DNA from: Gautieria morchelliformis
Lineage: Eukaryota > Basidiomycota > Agaricomycetes > Gomphales > Gomphaceae
Direction of reading: 5' to 3'
Assembly: GCA_015179125.1 (NCBI GenBank)
Contig: WHVA01000313.1
Span: 62,001-126,000 of the forward strand
DNA length: 64,000 nt
Shown here: piece after piece, positions 23,249-35,019 of the stretch
Layout of the letters: each line of letters begins with the position of its first letter
Numbering within the stretch: position 1 is the stretch's first letter
The notes under the pieces: generated by a model
Database searches by the model: none
Told to the model about the DNA's origin: nothing
The model's input: only the letters and a program-made list of their open reading frames with translations
Made by a program: the position numbers and the translations under genes

Positions 23249-25557
23249 TGTAAACGAAGACGAAGGGTTGAAACGGAGCACAAAGATATATGCGAGACAG
23301 CTGAAAGCTGGATAGCGATCGAGAAGGAGCCAGTGTTTTCTCGGTATGCAGATAGGCCATTTTATACGAAAGGAAACACAGGATGTTCACAACAAACCAG
23401 ATGAGGTAGGTGGGAGATCGCGGTGGAGTTGTCCCAAGCCTCGCAAGCCCTAGACTCCGTCGCAGATCCGTTGCGGCATACAAAAAGACGAAAACAGCAG
23501 AGGCTGCTTGAAGCAACATTTTTGTTTCCAAGGGATCACTGAGCTTGCTGGTAGTCGACAATAGTCTTGAAGTAGTCCTCTGCCTCCACATTAATACAAC
23601 AAAGAGTTAAGAGACCGGGCGTCTCGTCCGTTTGAGACCCAACATCCTGGTGGATGCCGCCCAGGTTAGTTCTGTTAGTATCCACCAGTCCCATGACCTG
23701 CTTTACCCCACACTTATGGTTTAGCATGTTAAGTTCCCTGAAACCACAAGGTTTGACGCTTTTATCCCCGCATTAGCCCATGGTTTAAGCTCACCCACGG
23801 CCAACTGCCAGTGGGAGCCAGACTGGATCCGAGAAAGCACTGCATGGTGCCGGTGCCAATCTTGACTTTCTTGAGGGTGCTTCTGATCGTAAACCTCCGC
23901 TAATTTCAGGTGTGAGACCGAACAAGTGCCGCAGGTTGCGAAATTAACATTCTGTAGTGCTGGCGATCTGCTTACATAATCCGACCAAATACAACAAAGT
24001 TTTCAAAGTTCTACAGAGCCATGGCTAGTAATTAAACAACATTTGATCCAGCGTGGAGACCGTTTGGGACAACTATCTGAGGCTGAACGGAGGTTTGTAT
24101 CAAGGGCTCAACTCGGCGTAGAGTGGCAATCAGGTGGTTGTCCTTGGAACAGCAGTGCGAGACGCAGAAAGCTTTACTCACATCATTGATCGCGCTATTT
24201 TCCATACGATCTGCTTTGCTTTATTTTGGCTAACACTCACGCTCCTTTGCGCAGTTCGGGTCGGCCATCTCCGCGCTGTCTCTCTGTTACTCTGGAAAAA
24301 AAGTGAGTCCCGTGTTGGTTGCAGCAGGGAATCAGCAGCCCCTGAATACATGTTTCAGGTCTACAGATGATTTTAACATCAGTCTGGGATGATCCATTCT
24401 TGTCTAGCCCCCAACAGCCTCGTCAGACTTGGAGTGGGCGTTTCACTGGCTTCGTATGCCTTCCTTATCTTTAGGGAATGTCCCATGGCCAACACTGAAT
24501 TACAGGGCGGCAGCGTCTCTGTACGTACCATTCATGTCTATAGGCTATATCGGAACGTATCAGCAGCTCCCCGACATCCGACCTGAGTATGGCGAACCCT
24601 TGATACATAGTGTTCTGTTTCCAGAATTTGCAAATTGGCCAGAATGTAGGTGCCAGGTAGGGTCCGCGTGGTCTCTGGCACATTTGAGGTACACAGAGTA
24701 TCGGTCTCTACGCATGCTCACGCCCGAATGCTTCCGGCTATGACTGGGAGCCCATACCGAAGTCCTCGAGTCGCGTCCCCACAATTAAAGGAGCTGCTAT
24801 ATGCAGAATTTTCTGACAACTGATCGTTTGCCGGTCAGAACTGCAGAACCGCGCGGTGTACAATTGCGCAGAGAGCTTCTGCGAAGTCGCCTGAAGTTCT
24901 AATTCTCTAAGTAACTGATGGATCTTTGAGCTTCTTAGGGAAGCCGGGCCCGGCATCCCTTGCAGTTTCTGTCTCGCAGAATGTTTGTTTGCCCAATCGT
25001 TGGTGGCTGGAGTCCACGTCATCCCCACCACCTTTCTGATCCATGTCATGGACAGTTATCTCGCCCCCCCGCGCCGCTCACATAGCTCAACTATCCGGTA
25101 GCTATGAAATTGTATCCACCGTACTTATATATTGCATTATGAAGCCTTGTCAGCCCAAGTACCATCTATGCGGAGAGTGGTGGGATTTTCAGCTCTCAGG
25201 CCAGTCAATAGCCGGTCCTCAGCTTTGGTCAAAATACCTCCTTATCCACTATACTAACAGCAGCGAAATCATTCGCGTTGCAGCTAGGTGGTTCGGTTGC
25301 AATGTGAGTCACGGAAATTCCATAACAGGTCCCTGATACTTGGGCCCTTTGCGCGAAATTCATTCGCTGTTTGTGGTCCACTATTTTGGATTATTTTTTG
25401 TTGTCGGGGTGCCGAATTCGACCTTCAACGTTCAACTCTACTTACCGTAAAACGAGCTGATTATTTGACCAGTTGCCTTTGCACGTGTTTATGGGAAGAT
25501 CGCGTGACAACGTGACTGCGTGACCACGTGACGGTGGTTGCGAAGGTAGGATCCACG
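23249..25557. other. 2.3-kb gene-poor stretch
   Basis: This interval separates two divergent genes (MYND and NudE) and is ten times longer than any other spacer in the gene-rich part. Open frames are short (under 105 codons), overlap on both strands and show no domain. I see no tRNA-like box B, terminal repeats or tandem repeats. It could be an old decayed element, a non-coding RNA locus or simply promoter DNA. A CACGTG core occurs near 25525, next to NudE. Confidence 0.4.
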
Positions 25558-27434
25558 ATGACGGCCGTTCTACCACCAACCGGTGGCTGCAGACACGATG
25601 CACCGTCAATATCTAACGATGACCCGTGAGTGAATCTCAAATTCATGTTTGCCTTTGCTAATTATGCGCCCCAGATATAATCAAGATTGGAGACAGAAGT
25701 TTATTGAGCTTTCCGAAACGTTAGCGGAGACGCGTGCAGACCTTGAAGACTTTCAACAAAGCAGCAAAGAGCTTGAGGAAGAAATGAATCTAGAGATTAT
25801 TCGTACCGAGAAAGCCCAGCTCGAGCTCAAAGCCAAAGTTACCCGTGTCGAGACTGAACGAGATGAGTGGAAAGTAAGTTGTCTCATTCTGTGAGTTGGC
25901 CTTTCTGCTTCTGACTTTCGTGTCAGTCTAAATTCATGACCCTTCAAACGACTCATAATACAGCCACGACATCCCTTCAGCGAGAGCTCGATACGCTTCG
26001 ACAACAGCAGCAGACCTACAAGGTTCAGATGCGAGAGCTTGAAATGGGGAACGACGATTTAGAACGAAATGAACGTGCCGTGATGTCTAGCCTTGCAGAT
26101 ACAGAGGGTAAATACTCTCGTGTGCTCGAGGAGAAAATTCTACTCGAACATGAGCTCCTGGACAAAGCGAACCTGGAGGAGGAGACTCAACGCCTGAAAG
26201 ATGAAGTACGCGGTGAGGTCATTTGCTACCTCACTTCACGAATCGTCCTTTACCAGTTCAGATAGATGCTGAGGAGGAAATATCAAACTTGAAGAGGCTC
26301 CTGGAGCAAGCACGTGCAGCATCTGTAGCGTCATCGGTACCCTCCTCTCCTAACACAGAGTCTGGTGATCTACAACCTCCTCTCGCCATCTCATCCCGTC
26401 ATTCTTTGGATGACGATTTACTGAGAGTGTCACCTCAGCCATCCGATCTTCTCCTTTCCGACCTTTCCGACCTTACACCCGTCCCCCACAAAACCAAGAC
26501 ATCGTCACGTTCCATACCTCCACCTGCCTTTGGTGCACGCGAAATTGGCAAGTCACGTTCCGCTATGGGCCAGTCCGCCCTTTTGTCACGTGCAGGGTTC
26601 CCGACCACCCCTACCGCGGCTTTATCCCACTCAACCCATTCGCCCTCCTCTCTACCTCGGTCCTCGACGCTTCCGACCCTATCACCAGCGCGAACAACTG
26701 CTCACACAGCCCACGGGCAATCGTTTACACGAACTACACCTCGTTATACTCCGTCCAACTTGCCTGCCAGTCAGGAGTCTGCGCCTAAGAGCAAAGGTGT
26801 TCAAATGATCAGTGCTCTTCGAAGCCGTGTGCAAACCACGCAGCAGCGGTTAATTCCCGGTATCCCTCGGCTTCGCATGGGTAGTATGAGCTCTCGCAAT
26901 GCCACTCCACCTCTGAATGCCGCGGCATCAAGTAGTAGGCGCGGATCTGTTTCAACCGATGGCCGTGGTAGTAGAGCAGGTCGACTATCGACCGACGAAC
27001 GTGGTGCTCGACCCTCGATGGAGAGCCAGAGAGAGACAGAGCGTAATACCGGCGCACAGAGTCCTGGCTGGGTCCTCATCCAGACGCAGGACGATTCTCC
27101 TTTCCGCGCCAATAAACAGGATTCGGCAAAGGAGCAACGGCGTGTATCCACCCCGATTTCAGCTACCTCTAACGGAAATTCCACTATTCCCTCAGCATTC
27201 AAACCCCTATCCAGTACATCTCGAATCCCCACAGGCGGCATCCCTCGTCGCCCCCAGTCTCGATTCTCGCTAACTAATCCTGACGGATCTCCAAATGGAG
27301 GCCTCAGCGCTTCGACTTTCATCCCGACACTATCGGGTCGTCCAGCAACACCAACATTTCTGCCTGTACCCACCTTCCACCCCCAGGGAAGAGGGACCAA
27401 ACGGTCCAGTCAATCAGCCCGCCGCGGGGTTTGA
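25558..27434 (+). CDS. nudE: NudE/Ndel1-like dynein-LIS1 adaptor
   Basis: A 573-residue protein with a long N-terminal coiled coil (about residues 30-250) and a Ser/Pro-rich tail, matching NudE/RO11, which links LIS1 to cytoplasmic dynein in nuclear migration. The diagnostic start of the coil is there: DWRQKFIELSETLAETRADLEDFQQSSKELEEEM, followed by QLELKAKV...DEWKSKFMTLQ, which binds LIS1 in homologues. Exons: 25558-25625, 25675-25873, 25927-26212, 26266-27434. The tail holds RIPTGGIPRRPQSRFSL and PATPTFLPVPTF, blocks I associate with basidiomycete NudE. The last exon closes soon after; downstream DNA (27435-27680) is open in another frame and may be 3' UTR or an unrecognised terminal exon. 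The gene is convergent with the TTL gene. Confidence 0.87.
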
Positions 27435-27658
27435 CCTGCAGGCCCTATCTCGCACAGGACTTTTCACAGGCTTAGAGATCGTTACAGATGTACAACAGCA
27501 GTTTGACACAGTTTGTTCTAGATCACGACTAATGCACGAGGATGTAGTTGCTCTTGGAAACATTACACGGCACTTTATGACCAGGCTTATGACAGTATTG
27601 GAGTTGCGTTGCGTGTCTGCCGAGCGAACACAGGTATTTATCTGGACCTGCTTGGCGA

Positions 27659-29113
27659 TCACCATGCACCTAGTCCTCTAACACCTACCTCAAGGCACTT
27701 CTTTAGTCCTTCCTTGGTTTCCCCTACCTGCCAATTCTCCCATCTACATTTCTCCAACCCGACAAAAGGACCAATACAAACCCTGGCGATGGCTTCAAAC
27801 ATGTCTTCAAGTACCCATCGCAGCCTTGCGCCAGTCAGCTCAATTGCCGGTTCTGCGTTCAATTCCAGAAGATGGACTTGAAAGCGTGGGTTAGATAGAT
27901 CTGTTTGCTGGGGTGCGTGCGTGACAAGTAAGTCCGCCCCAAAGAGCTCGAATGCATTTGGAAGGGGCTACGTCATATAAGCATTGTGGACAAGTCCTGA
28001 TGCAAATAAGGCCGACCTGAAAATGAACCGGAGACGCCAGGACTGCCCGAAATGCCTCTGCAAGTAGGTTCGCAGTCTGGTTTTTAATATCTTCAATATC
28101 AGAATCCGAAAGGATAGCTTTGCCATCCATAGACAGTATGGAACATCCTGAAAGCTCCGTCAGTAACCGGACGCCTGCTTCACCGCGGTCCATCTGTAAT
28201 GAGGTATTTGTTAGGTGTGGCGCCAGGTCTAGGTTTCCATCCGCGTCGTAGGAAGGCGACGAATACGGGACAGCAGAGAAAAGAGCAAGTATGTGGGGCC
28301 AGAGATATAACGTCAAGGCGCCGCAAGCGATGCAGTATGCACGGAGGTGAAACTACAGAAAAAGTCAGAAAGCAAAGAAACTAGTTTAGCTAACAGACTT
28401 TATACGGAGGCAATTCAACGTGGGAGATGACCTGAGAATCTGACACTACTTGGGAAGGATTAACGAGAAGCGGGTGGATGAGGTATTCCTGCCGAACGCG
28501 CTTTGAGAGTGCGAAGTGAGCATATACAAAAATTGCATACTTGAATAACAAAATGTCGAAGTTGGGATGTGACGAGCTCCTGGGCTCCACTGTCAGATTC
28601 GGTGTCCGACCGCCCATCAAATTGTTCGAAGATAGTACGGAGGGCCTCTTTCGAGTCAAAAAGGCGAATTCCATTCCCACGGTCAGCCATGCCTGCTTTC
28701 AGTATGTACCACTGTCCAGGGCTGTTATCGAGCATAGCACCGAGGTCCCAAAGCTCGTCTGCGAACTGATCATCGAGCTCGTCTGCCCAAGCGATCTCGA
28801 TATCCCAGGTGCGCGGAACACCAGCAGCAAGAATGCAGCCCGGGTGCTTAGCTATGTAAAGAGAGGTAGTACGGTGGAGAAAGTGTTTGCGAATGAGAGA
28901 TTTGCGAATTGTGTAGGAAGAGGCAAGAACAGTCTCAGGCCGTGAATGAGTGAGTTCATGGTCTAGATGATCGTACCCGCAATATTGCAACAGAGTGATC
29001 GCAGAATGAGGAACTTCATCAGTGACTACGATGGACTCGTCGAGTTTCGTGAGCGCGTTGCGGATGAGGGATTCGGTGAGAGGAGCACCAGGGAACGAAA
29101 CGAAGGCCAGCAT
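27659..29113 (-). CDS. Tubulin-tyrosine-ligase family protein (Pby1/YBR094W-like)
   Basis: A 435-residue protein of the TTL (ATP-grasp) family. Marks in order: LAAGVPRTWDIEIAWADELDD, WYILKAGMADRGNGIRLF (the ATP-binding loop; compare WILKPSMSDKGQGIRLF in Pby1-type proteins), VIQEYLIHPLL, FHLRAYCIACGALTLYLW and LLEFNAEPAIELTGARL near the C-terminus, where Asn and Glu of the LLE-N motif bind metal. The usual Pro after LK is Ala here (ILKAGM), a small departure from the family. Exons (minus): 28541-29113, 28399-28488, 28017-28352, 27659-27967. Fungi lack classical tubulin detyrosination, so the substrate is uncertain; the yeast relative is linked to P-bodies. Confidence 0.85.
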
Positions 29114-29166
29114 GATGAGTCATCGAGATTTCTACTTGGTCACATGATGTGATAGACGACACGACG
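29114..29166. promoter_or_regulatory. Very short divergent promoter TTL / MMM1
   Basis: Only 53 bp separate the two start codons. The 5' UTRs and promoters must overlap each other, or one gene must start transcription inside its neighbour. An alternative MMM1 ATG at 29149 would shrink the gap to 35 bp. Confidence 0.55.
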
Positions 29167-30272
29167 ATGGGATACCTGTTGTCGCTGCAGCCGACCTTCA
29201 CGCAGGGTCTCGTCATTGGCCAGCTATCCATATTCTTCCTCCTCGCCCTCGTCCTCAAGTACCTTTTCCTAGTGTCCGATCCTTCTACATCCCACCATCT
29301 CCCGACGGCTACGGCTATTATTTCTCGCTCACCGCCAAAGCAAGCAGCCCCCCGCGAGCCCAGTGGCGAGAGCACGGAATGGCTCAATGTAATTATTAGC
29401 GAGGTCTGTACGATATTGTCCCCGTTCTTGCGTTTCTGCTGACAGCTTCATAGATAGTGGAAACCTTTCGTGCCGAGCTGCGTGACAACCAGGCTGGTCC
29501 AGAGGGCGACGAGTCAACTCGTGTCAAAATAGAAACGCAGCTTAATGCTATGCGTCCAGAGGGATTTGTTGTGAGGTGGTTTCTCCCTTGTTTGTGCACG
29601 TGCTCACATTCGCACGAGGATCCCATCCTTGTCCACTCCGTAAACTTGGGCTCTTCTGCACCCATTCTCTCCAATGCACAAAGCAGATCCACCCATAATC
29701 CCCCGAACTCACAGGTTCGTCTGTCTCCGTCGTAGCTATGAAAGGTCTCAGTTCTGCTTCATGACGCCAGGATGTTGGTTTCGACATGACTTACAGAGAC
29801 ACTGCGTCGATATCCTTCTCCACATCAGTCCTGTTCAACTACCCCTTCCCTTACTTTGCCCGCCTTCCAGTATCTTTGACACTATCTCTTTCCGTATTTT
29901 CCTCTAAAGTTCGTATCGTTTCCAGTCTGCATTGAGGCCTAGTCCTGACGCTTCGCAGATCATTCTTACACCTCCACGCCCATCGTCTTCGACCCCGGAG
30001 TTGAAAATTGCGCTTGACCCATCTTTCACATTAGACCTCCACATCAGCTCTCTCCTCGGTAGCCGTGCGAAGCTTGCTGATGTGCCCAAGTTGCACGACA
30101 TGATTGAATCACAGATAAAAAAGTTCTGGCATCCCGCGGTTCTTGGTCGTTTTTATTACCTGGCATTACTCGTCTGCAGGGCGGTGCAGATGTCCATTAC
30201 ACCAGGAATGACATTGGGGTCAAATTCGTTAATGAAAATCTAGGTCGCCCACCAGACATGACAGGTCTCTAG
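29167..30272 (+). CDS. MMM1: ERMES subunit MMM1 (maintenance of mitochondrial morphology 1)
   Basis: A 286-residue ER membrane protein of the ERMES ER-mitochondria tether, which moves phospholipids through its SMP domain. The short lumenal N-terminus and single membrane segment are clear: FTQGLVIGQLSIFFLLALVLKYLF. The SMP domain follows: WLNVIISEIVETFRAEL, DPILVHSVNLGSSAPILSNA, GFDMTYRDTASISFSTSVLFNYP, RLPVSLTLSLSVFSS and LLGSRAKLADVPKLHDMI. Exons: 29167-29403, 29454-29570, 29619-29714, 29771-29908, 29959-30138, 30180-30272. The final intron (41 nt) and last exon are the least certain; if unspliced, the frame closes at about 30243. At 286 residues it is short for the family. Confidence 0.85.
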
Positions 30273-30399
30273 ATTTGAAACGTTTGTATTTTATCGAGCA
30301 TGATGAACATATACCCAGTGTATACGATGCTACCCGTAATAGATTCTCATACATGGTCCGGAAACTACACTTTTAATACAGAAAAGCTCGGCACACTGC

Positions 30400-33300
30400 T
30401 CACTCCACCTCCTCAATTTCAAGGTCATCAATGTCCATCCGCTCCCCGCCTGGCGCAGCATCATGATTTGGAACAATCCTTAGACGATTGTGCGGCCCGT
30501 CAAACCTGACTCTTATGACCTCCCCGTCACGAATGCGATCCTCTAGTATGAGTACTGCTAACGGGTTGAGTAACTCGGATTGAATGGCCCTGTTCAGGGG
30601 GCGGGCACCATAGTTAGGTGAGTAGCCAATACTCCCAAGGTACATCTTGGCTGCGTCATCGATGTCAAGGGTCATTTTACGAGCATCCAAACGTTCCTGG
30701 ACTTCCTTCAAGCGCACGTCGACGATCTTCATAACATCACCGCGGGAAAGTGCGCGCTACAAGGTGTATGATCGATCATCTGAGGCTACCATCGTGGATA
30801 AGTCGACGTACGAAGAGAATTATTTCGTCGATGCGATTGATGTATTCTAGCAAAAGCATATCAGCTAGTTCAATATATCTGAGCAAAGGAGTCGTCACAC
30901 CAGGCGGAAAGTGAGCCTGAATGGCTCCCATCACCAAGTTTCGTACCTCCGGCCTGATTGGACCATCTCCCATGTCGTTCAAGAAGGCACTGCCCAGGTT
31001 ACTGTGCCAATGTCAATATAGGTACTCATCTCAGAAGAGACGTTGGCGTTCACATGCCTTGTCTGTACAATGACACAGTTGCGAAAGTCCACGACGCGAC
31101 CTTGGCCGTCCGTGAGGCGACCATCGTCGAGGACTGACGAATGCGTGAGCCCTAACAAAAAAAACGGATTACAGAGCGCACCTTGTAAGAATAAAGTTAC
31201 AAACTCTCGGCATGCTTTTTCAACTCTGTACGTGGCGTCATTAACGGAAGACTTATGGCAACGCCGCAAACGCTTACTCGTCAATCAAGACGATACAATA
31301 TGGTTTCCTGCGGACGTATTCGGTCAATTGACCACCTTCGCCGTGACCAACGTATCCAGGGGGCGAGCCTATCAGGCGAGAGATGGAGTGTCTCTCGGAA
31401 TATTCGCTCCCGTCAATGCGGATCATGGCATCAGGGGAGTCAAACAGTGAAATGGCCAACTAATGAAATAATCAACCAATGGACTTTCTCCAATAATATA
31501 GTACTTGCCGTCTTGCAGAGTAAGGTTTTCCCGGTTCCGCTTGGACCACACATAAGGAACGAAGCGATAGGGCGAGCTGGATTACCAAGTCCACTCCTCG
31601 ACAGGCGGATTGCATTTGCAACAGCCCGTACAGCCTCGGGCTGACCCACCACCTGAGATAACGAGTGAGCACGAGTGAATTACTAGAACATGACCTTGCG
31701 TACGCTCTTGGACAAAACCTTCTCCATGCGCAAGAGCTTCTCCTTCTCTGTAGACATCAAGCGAGTAACTGGGATTGACGTCCATCGTCCAACAATCTCT
31801 GCGATTTCTTCTGGTGTGACTGTGTCGGATCCACCGCCACCAGTAGCATCCTGTTCAGCCTTACGTGCCTCTAGCATCTCTAACTTTTTCTTGAGGTCTG
31901 GAAGCGCATAATATCTCAAGTCTGAGGCAGTTGCAAGATCATATCTGTTGTGAATAGTTAACATTACTGAAGCATGACAGAGAAGATATGAACCTGCGTT
32001 CCGCATCATCTGCCTTCGCCTTAAGCTCGTCAATTCTTCGACGGACTTGCGCAATCTCATCTCCGAGACGCTTTTCGTTTTCGTATTGAGCTTTGAGTGG
32101 CTGAAGCTGGTCATCGACTTCTGCAATGGCCTTGCGAGCTAGCTGAAGGCGCTCTTTGCTAGCATCGTCACTTTCCCTCTGTAAAGAGGTGTAGGAGATG
32201 TCCCACAAGCACATACGAGATGAAATTTTACCTCTAAGGCATGAATTTCCACATCTAGCTCGAGTTTGCGTCGTTCGAGTTTGTCAATGGCCTCAGGAGA
32301 CGTCTCGCGTGCCACACGAACACTGATAGTAATCAGTCTGAGTAATTAATTGCAGCCCAGATATCAAAACCTACCTAGCACACGCTTCGTCTACAAGATC
32401 GATCGCTGCATCAGGGAGACGCCGAGCAGTCAAGTAGCGATGTGCAAGGGTGGCTGCCTGGATGAGGGCGGCATCCAATATTCTGACACCATGGTGAACC
32501 TCGTATTTCTCCCGGATGCCACGTAAGATACTGATAGTTTCGGGAACCGAAGGCTCGTTGACGAGAACTTGGGCGAAGCGTCGCTCAAGGGCTGCATCGG
32601 GTTCAATATATTGACGGTACTCGGCCAGTGTTGTGGCACCAATGCAGTGTAGTTTTCCGCGAGCAAGAATAGGTTTGAAGAGATTGGCTGTGTACAGATG
32701 TTGATCACAAGAGTAACAGAAACGGGGAAACAAGTACCTGCGTCCATGCCCCCACCCTCACCACCTTTCCCGGCCATGATCAAGTGAAGTTCATCGATGA
32801 AAAGAATGACACCAACACCTTCATCGGCACTTTTTTCTACCTCTGATACATAAACAAAAGGATCAACACGGCGAGCGCTGAAGCAAGGTGGTGGTAAATA
32901 CCATTCAAAACCGACTTGACCCGTTCTTCGTACTCTCCTCTGTATTTGGCTCCTGCCATTAGCGCCCCCATATCGAGACCTTACTGCGTTGTCAACACCC
33001 GTACCATTAGATCATTGAAATAAAACTGACTATAGAGCCTGCTAATTAATGAAGCGGGAACATCGCGTTTGACAATTCGCTGTGCAAGTCCCTCGACAAT
33101 CGATGTCTTTCCCACACCAGGCTCACCAATGAGCACAGGATTGTTCTTTGTTCTTCGACACAGTATGCGAACAACACGCCTAATTTCATTGTCCTTATAT
33201 AATGAAATGATGAGGGCAGTCTGCGGGTCGACCTGGAAACCAACGTACCCGGCCAATAACGGGGTCAATCTTCCCCGCTTCCGCAAGTGCAGTGAGATCA

Positions 33301-34059
33301 ATAGCATATCTGGTACGAGATGGTTTGGGTAGATGAATTTGAGAGGACACGATACTTACTTGTTTAGTGCATCGAAGCCTTCTTCAGCATTCTTACTCTC
33401 AACACGTCTGTTGCCTCGTGCCTGTTCCAGGGCGGTCTTTACAGCTGCCTGGGTTAGCCCTGCTTCTGTGAGAACAGTAGATATGGTTGGATCCTTGATG
33501 AGAGCCAGCAATAGATGGTCTTGAGCGATATACGAATCATGCTGTCATTGTGGTGGGTGAAACGAGACTAGTGCTGCAAATGATGACAAGATCAACGCAC
33601 CATAGTTTTTTGGATAGATTGGGCTTCACGAAGAACCTTCAAAGCCGCTGAACTAAGAGAGGTATCGTCTGGCGGGGGGTTCTGAGTTGGTAGCCTGACG
33701 AGAATCTTCTGAATGCCCCTATTGACAACAGCCTGTAATGTGGGTGAGATGGAGCATCAAAGGCAAGAATAAATACTATACAGGCTCGCCTCCTGCCTTC
33801 GAAATGCAAGATGCAAATAGCGGGACACTGCTGCCACTACCGGCTTCTTGAATGCCACCAGGCATAGACGAACGAACCCCGCCCCCCTCGTTCAAAAATG
33901 CGGAAGCAATGTGCACGGGATGCACTGGCGTTTGAGTCAGAAATGGCTAGAGGGATAAACGAAAGACCTGCCTTGTGCGTTCCCATAGTCTTTGGCAAGC
34001 TGGCAAGCGGCTTGCAATGTCTGCTCTGTCTTATCCGTGAAATCAAAGTTCGAAGCCAT
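30400..34059 (-). CDS. HSP104: Heat shock protein Hsp104 (ClpB-type disaggregase)
   Basis: A 909-residue cytosolic AAA+ hexamer that pulls proteins out of aggregates and prions; yeast Hsp104 is 908 residues. N-domain: [25 protein letters not shown]. First ATPase: GEPGVGKTS with ILFIDELH. The middle coiled coil has [15 protein letters not shown]. Second ATPase: GPSGTGKT with CIVLIDEVE and pore loop [11 protein letters not shown]. The C-terminus is acidic and ends [11 protein letters not shown], like the EEVD/DDLD tails that bind TPR co-chaperones. Nineteen exons (minus): 33972-34059, 33782-33924, 33601-33732, 33360-33541, 33249-33309, 33031-33193, 32902-32979, 32738-32842, 32375-32687, 32232-32322, 31994-32178, 31695-31944, 31509-31652, 31278-31459, 31182-31225, 31058-31133, 30901-31001, 30812-30846, 30400-30756. 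Three introns are GC-AG (starting at 33971, 31508 and 31057). Transposon DNA begins about 150 bp upstream of the start codon. Confidence 0.95.
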
Positions 34060-34118
34060 AGCTGGTTGGTGGTGAAAGAATTTCCGCACATCTTGTTATA
34101 AGTACTTAAAGGAGGGTC

Positions 34119-34151
34119 GAAAATTCGTCACGGATCCACGGTATTCGCGAA
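34119..34151 (-). promoter_or_regulatory. Heat-shock-element-like motifs upstream of HSP104
   Basis: Two inverted pentamer pairs lie 60-95 bp upstream of the HSP104 start: GAANNTTC at 34119-34126 and TTCNNGAA at 34144-34151, the unit arrangement bound by heat shock factor. Spacing to the gene fits a core HSE. HSF binding is inferred from the motif and the gene's identity. Confidence 0.55.
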
Positions 34152-34208
34152 AGTCCTCGCAAAAGGCTAGTCTGTGACGTCACGCGTACACTATTACACT
34201 TCTAAGAG

Positions 34209-34870
34209 TTATTTTTCAAAAAAAGATAAAAAAAACACACTACATTAAAACAGAAGTTGTTATCAACTTGAGCAAAGACAGTATAAGTTACTGATATCCA
34301 TTTGCGAAAAAATGTCAAAAAAATTTACAGGATAGTTAAGGTGGCTGTTATTGAGGTTAGCAAGTTAGATTTATTGATGTCTATTTGCGAAAAAATATCA
34401 AAAAATGTACAGGATATGTAAGTTGGCTATTGTTAAGGTTAGCAAGCTAGGTTTATTGGTAGCTATTTGCGAAAAAATATTGAAAAAATATACAGGCCAT
34501 TGAAGCAGAAGCTGGTGTCAATTCACAGCCAAAGGCAGAGAAGCCCAGAGACACCCAGAGCCAAGCCAAAGCAATAGTAAGCCCACCAGTAAAACCAGAA
34601 CACAGAAAGACACCAGTGGGGAGTGCGGTTCTGCAGTTCCTCTCTTTATACCAAGCGAAGGGTCGTGCACGGACCACCCTCGCGTATGGTCGCAACGAAC
34701 GCGAACCGGTCACGTGACCTGGAACGCTGCTGCGCAGCGTCAATGGTCTGGCCTGGGCCAGGGCTCGCGGCTGCGCCGCTCGCGTCCGATTGGCCAGCTG
34801 ACCAATGCTGACCTAAAACCTGACATAAGCACCCCCCACAACCACCCACCCCCCGCGTTTAACTCTTAGA
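34209..34870 (-). mobile_element. Truncated A-type non-autonomous Helitron (5' part)
   Basis: On the minus strand it begins with TCTAAGAGTTAAACGCG directly after the CTAG end of the RepHel element. It runs through the palindrome GGTCACGTGACC (34708-34719), a TATAAAG box (34644-34650) and a leader, then ends abruptly at host DNA near 34209. Similarity to the A element at 45.5-47.7 kb stops at the same point. The minisatellite and 3' end are missing. It points toward HSP104, so its promoter faces that gene. Confidence 0.75.
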
Positions 34871-34898
34871 CTAGGTGGATACCCGCGCTTCGCGCGGG
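34871..34898 (-). other. Helitron 3' terminus: hairpin plus CTAG
   Basis: A 7-bp perfect stem CCCGCGC/GCGCGGG with loop TTC (34882-34898) sits a few bases from the terminal CTAG (34871-34874). The same end recurs at 41290, 42791, 45496, 47739 and 48128 on the minus strand, and at 52234, 54666, 56354, 59700 and 60180 on the plus strand. Copies at 42791, 48128 and 59700 have lost CpG steps and paired bases. Confidence 0.88.
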
Positions 34899-35019
34899 GG
34901 TGCAAGTCAAACGCATCGGTAAGGTCAAGTGCATTGGGGAAAATAAAAGTAACCAATTTGCATCAAGTAAAATCAAGTAACACACATAAACCATATGAAG
35001 AGAAGTGGATATAAAAAAA

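Noticed and set aside
24134-24784. Overlapping frames of 60-104 codons on both strands
   Set aside because: No homology, no consistent splice pattern and both strands open; treated as non-coding.
26801-27400. 199-codon minus-strand frame
   Set aside because: Shadow of the Ser/Pro-rich NudE tail, which matches the family on the plus strand with good introns.
34201-34211. Plus-strand TCTAAGAGTTA as a Helitron 5' end facing right
   Set aside because: It matches the 5' terminus for only 11 nt, then continues as minus-strand module sequence. It may be a scar, but is too short to call an end.
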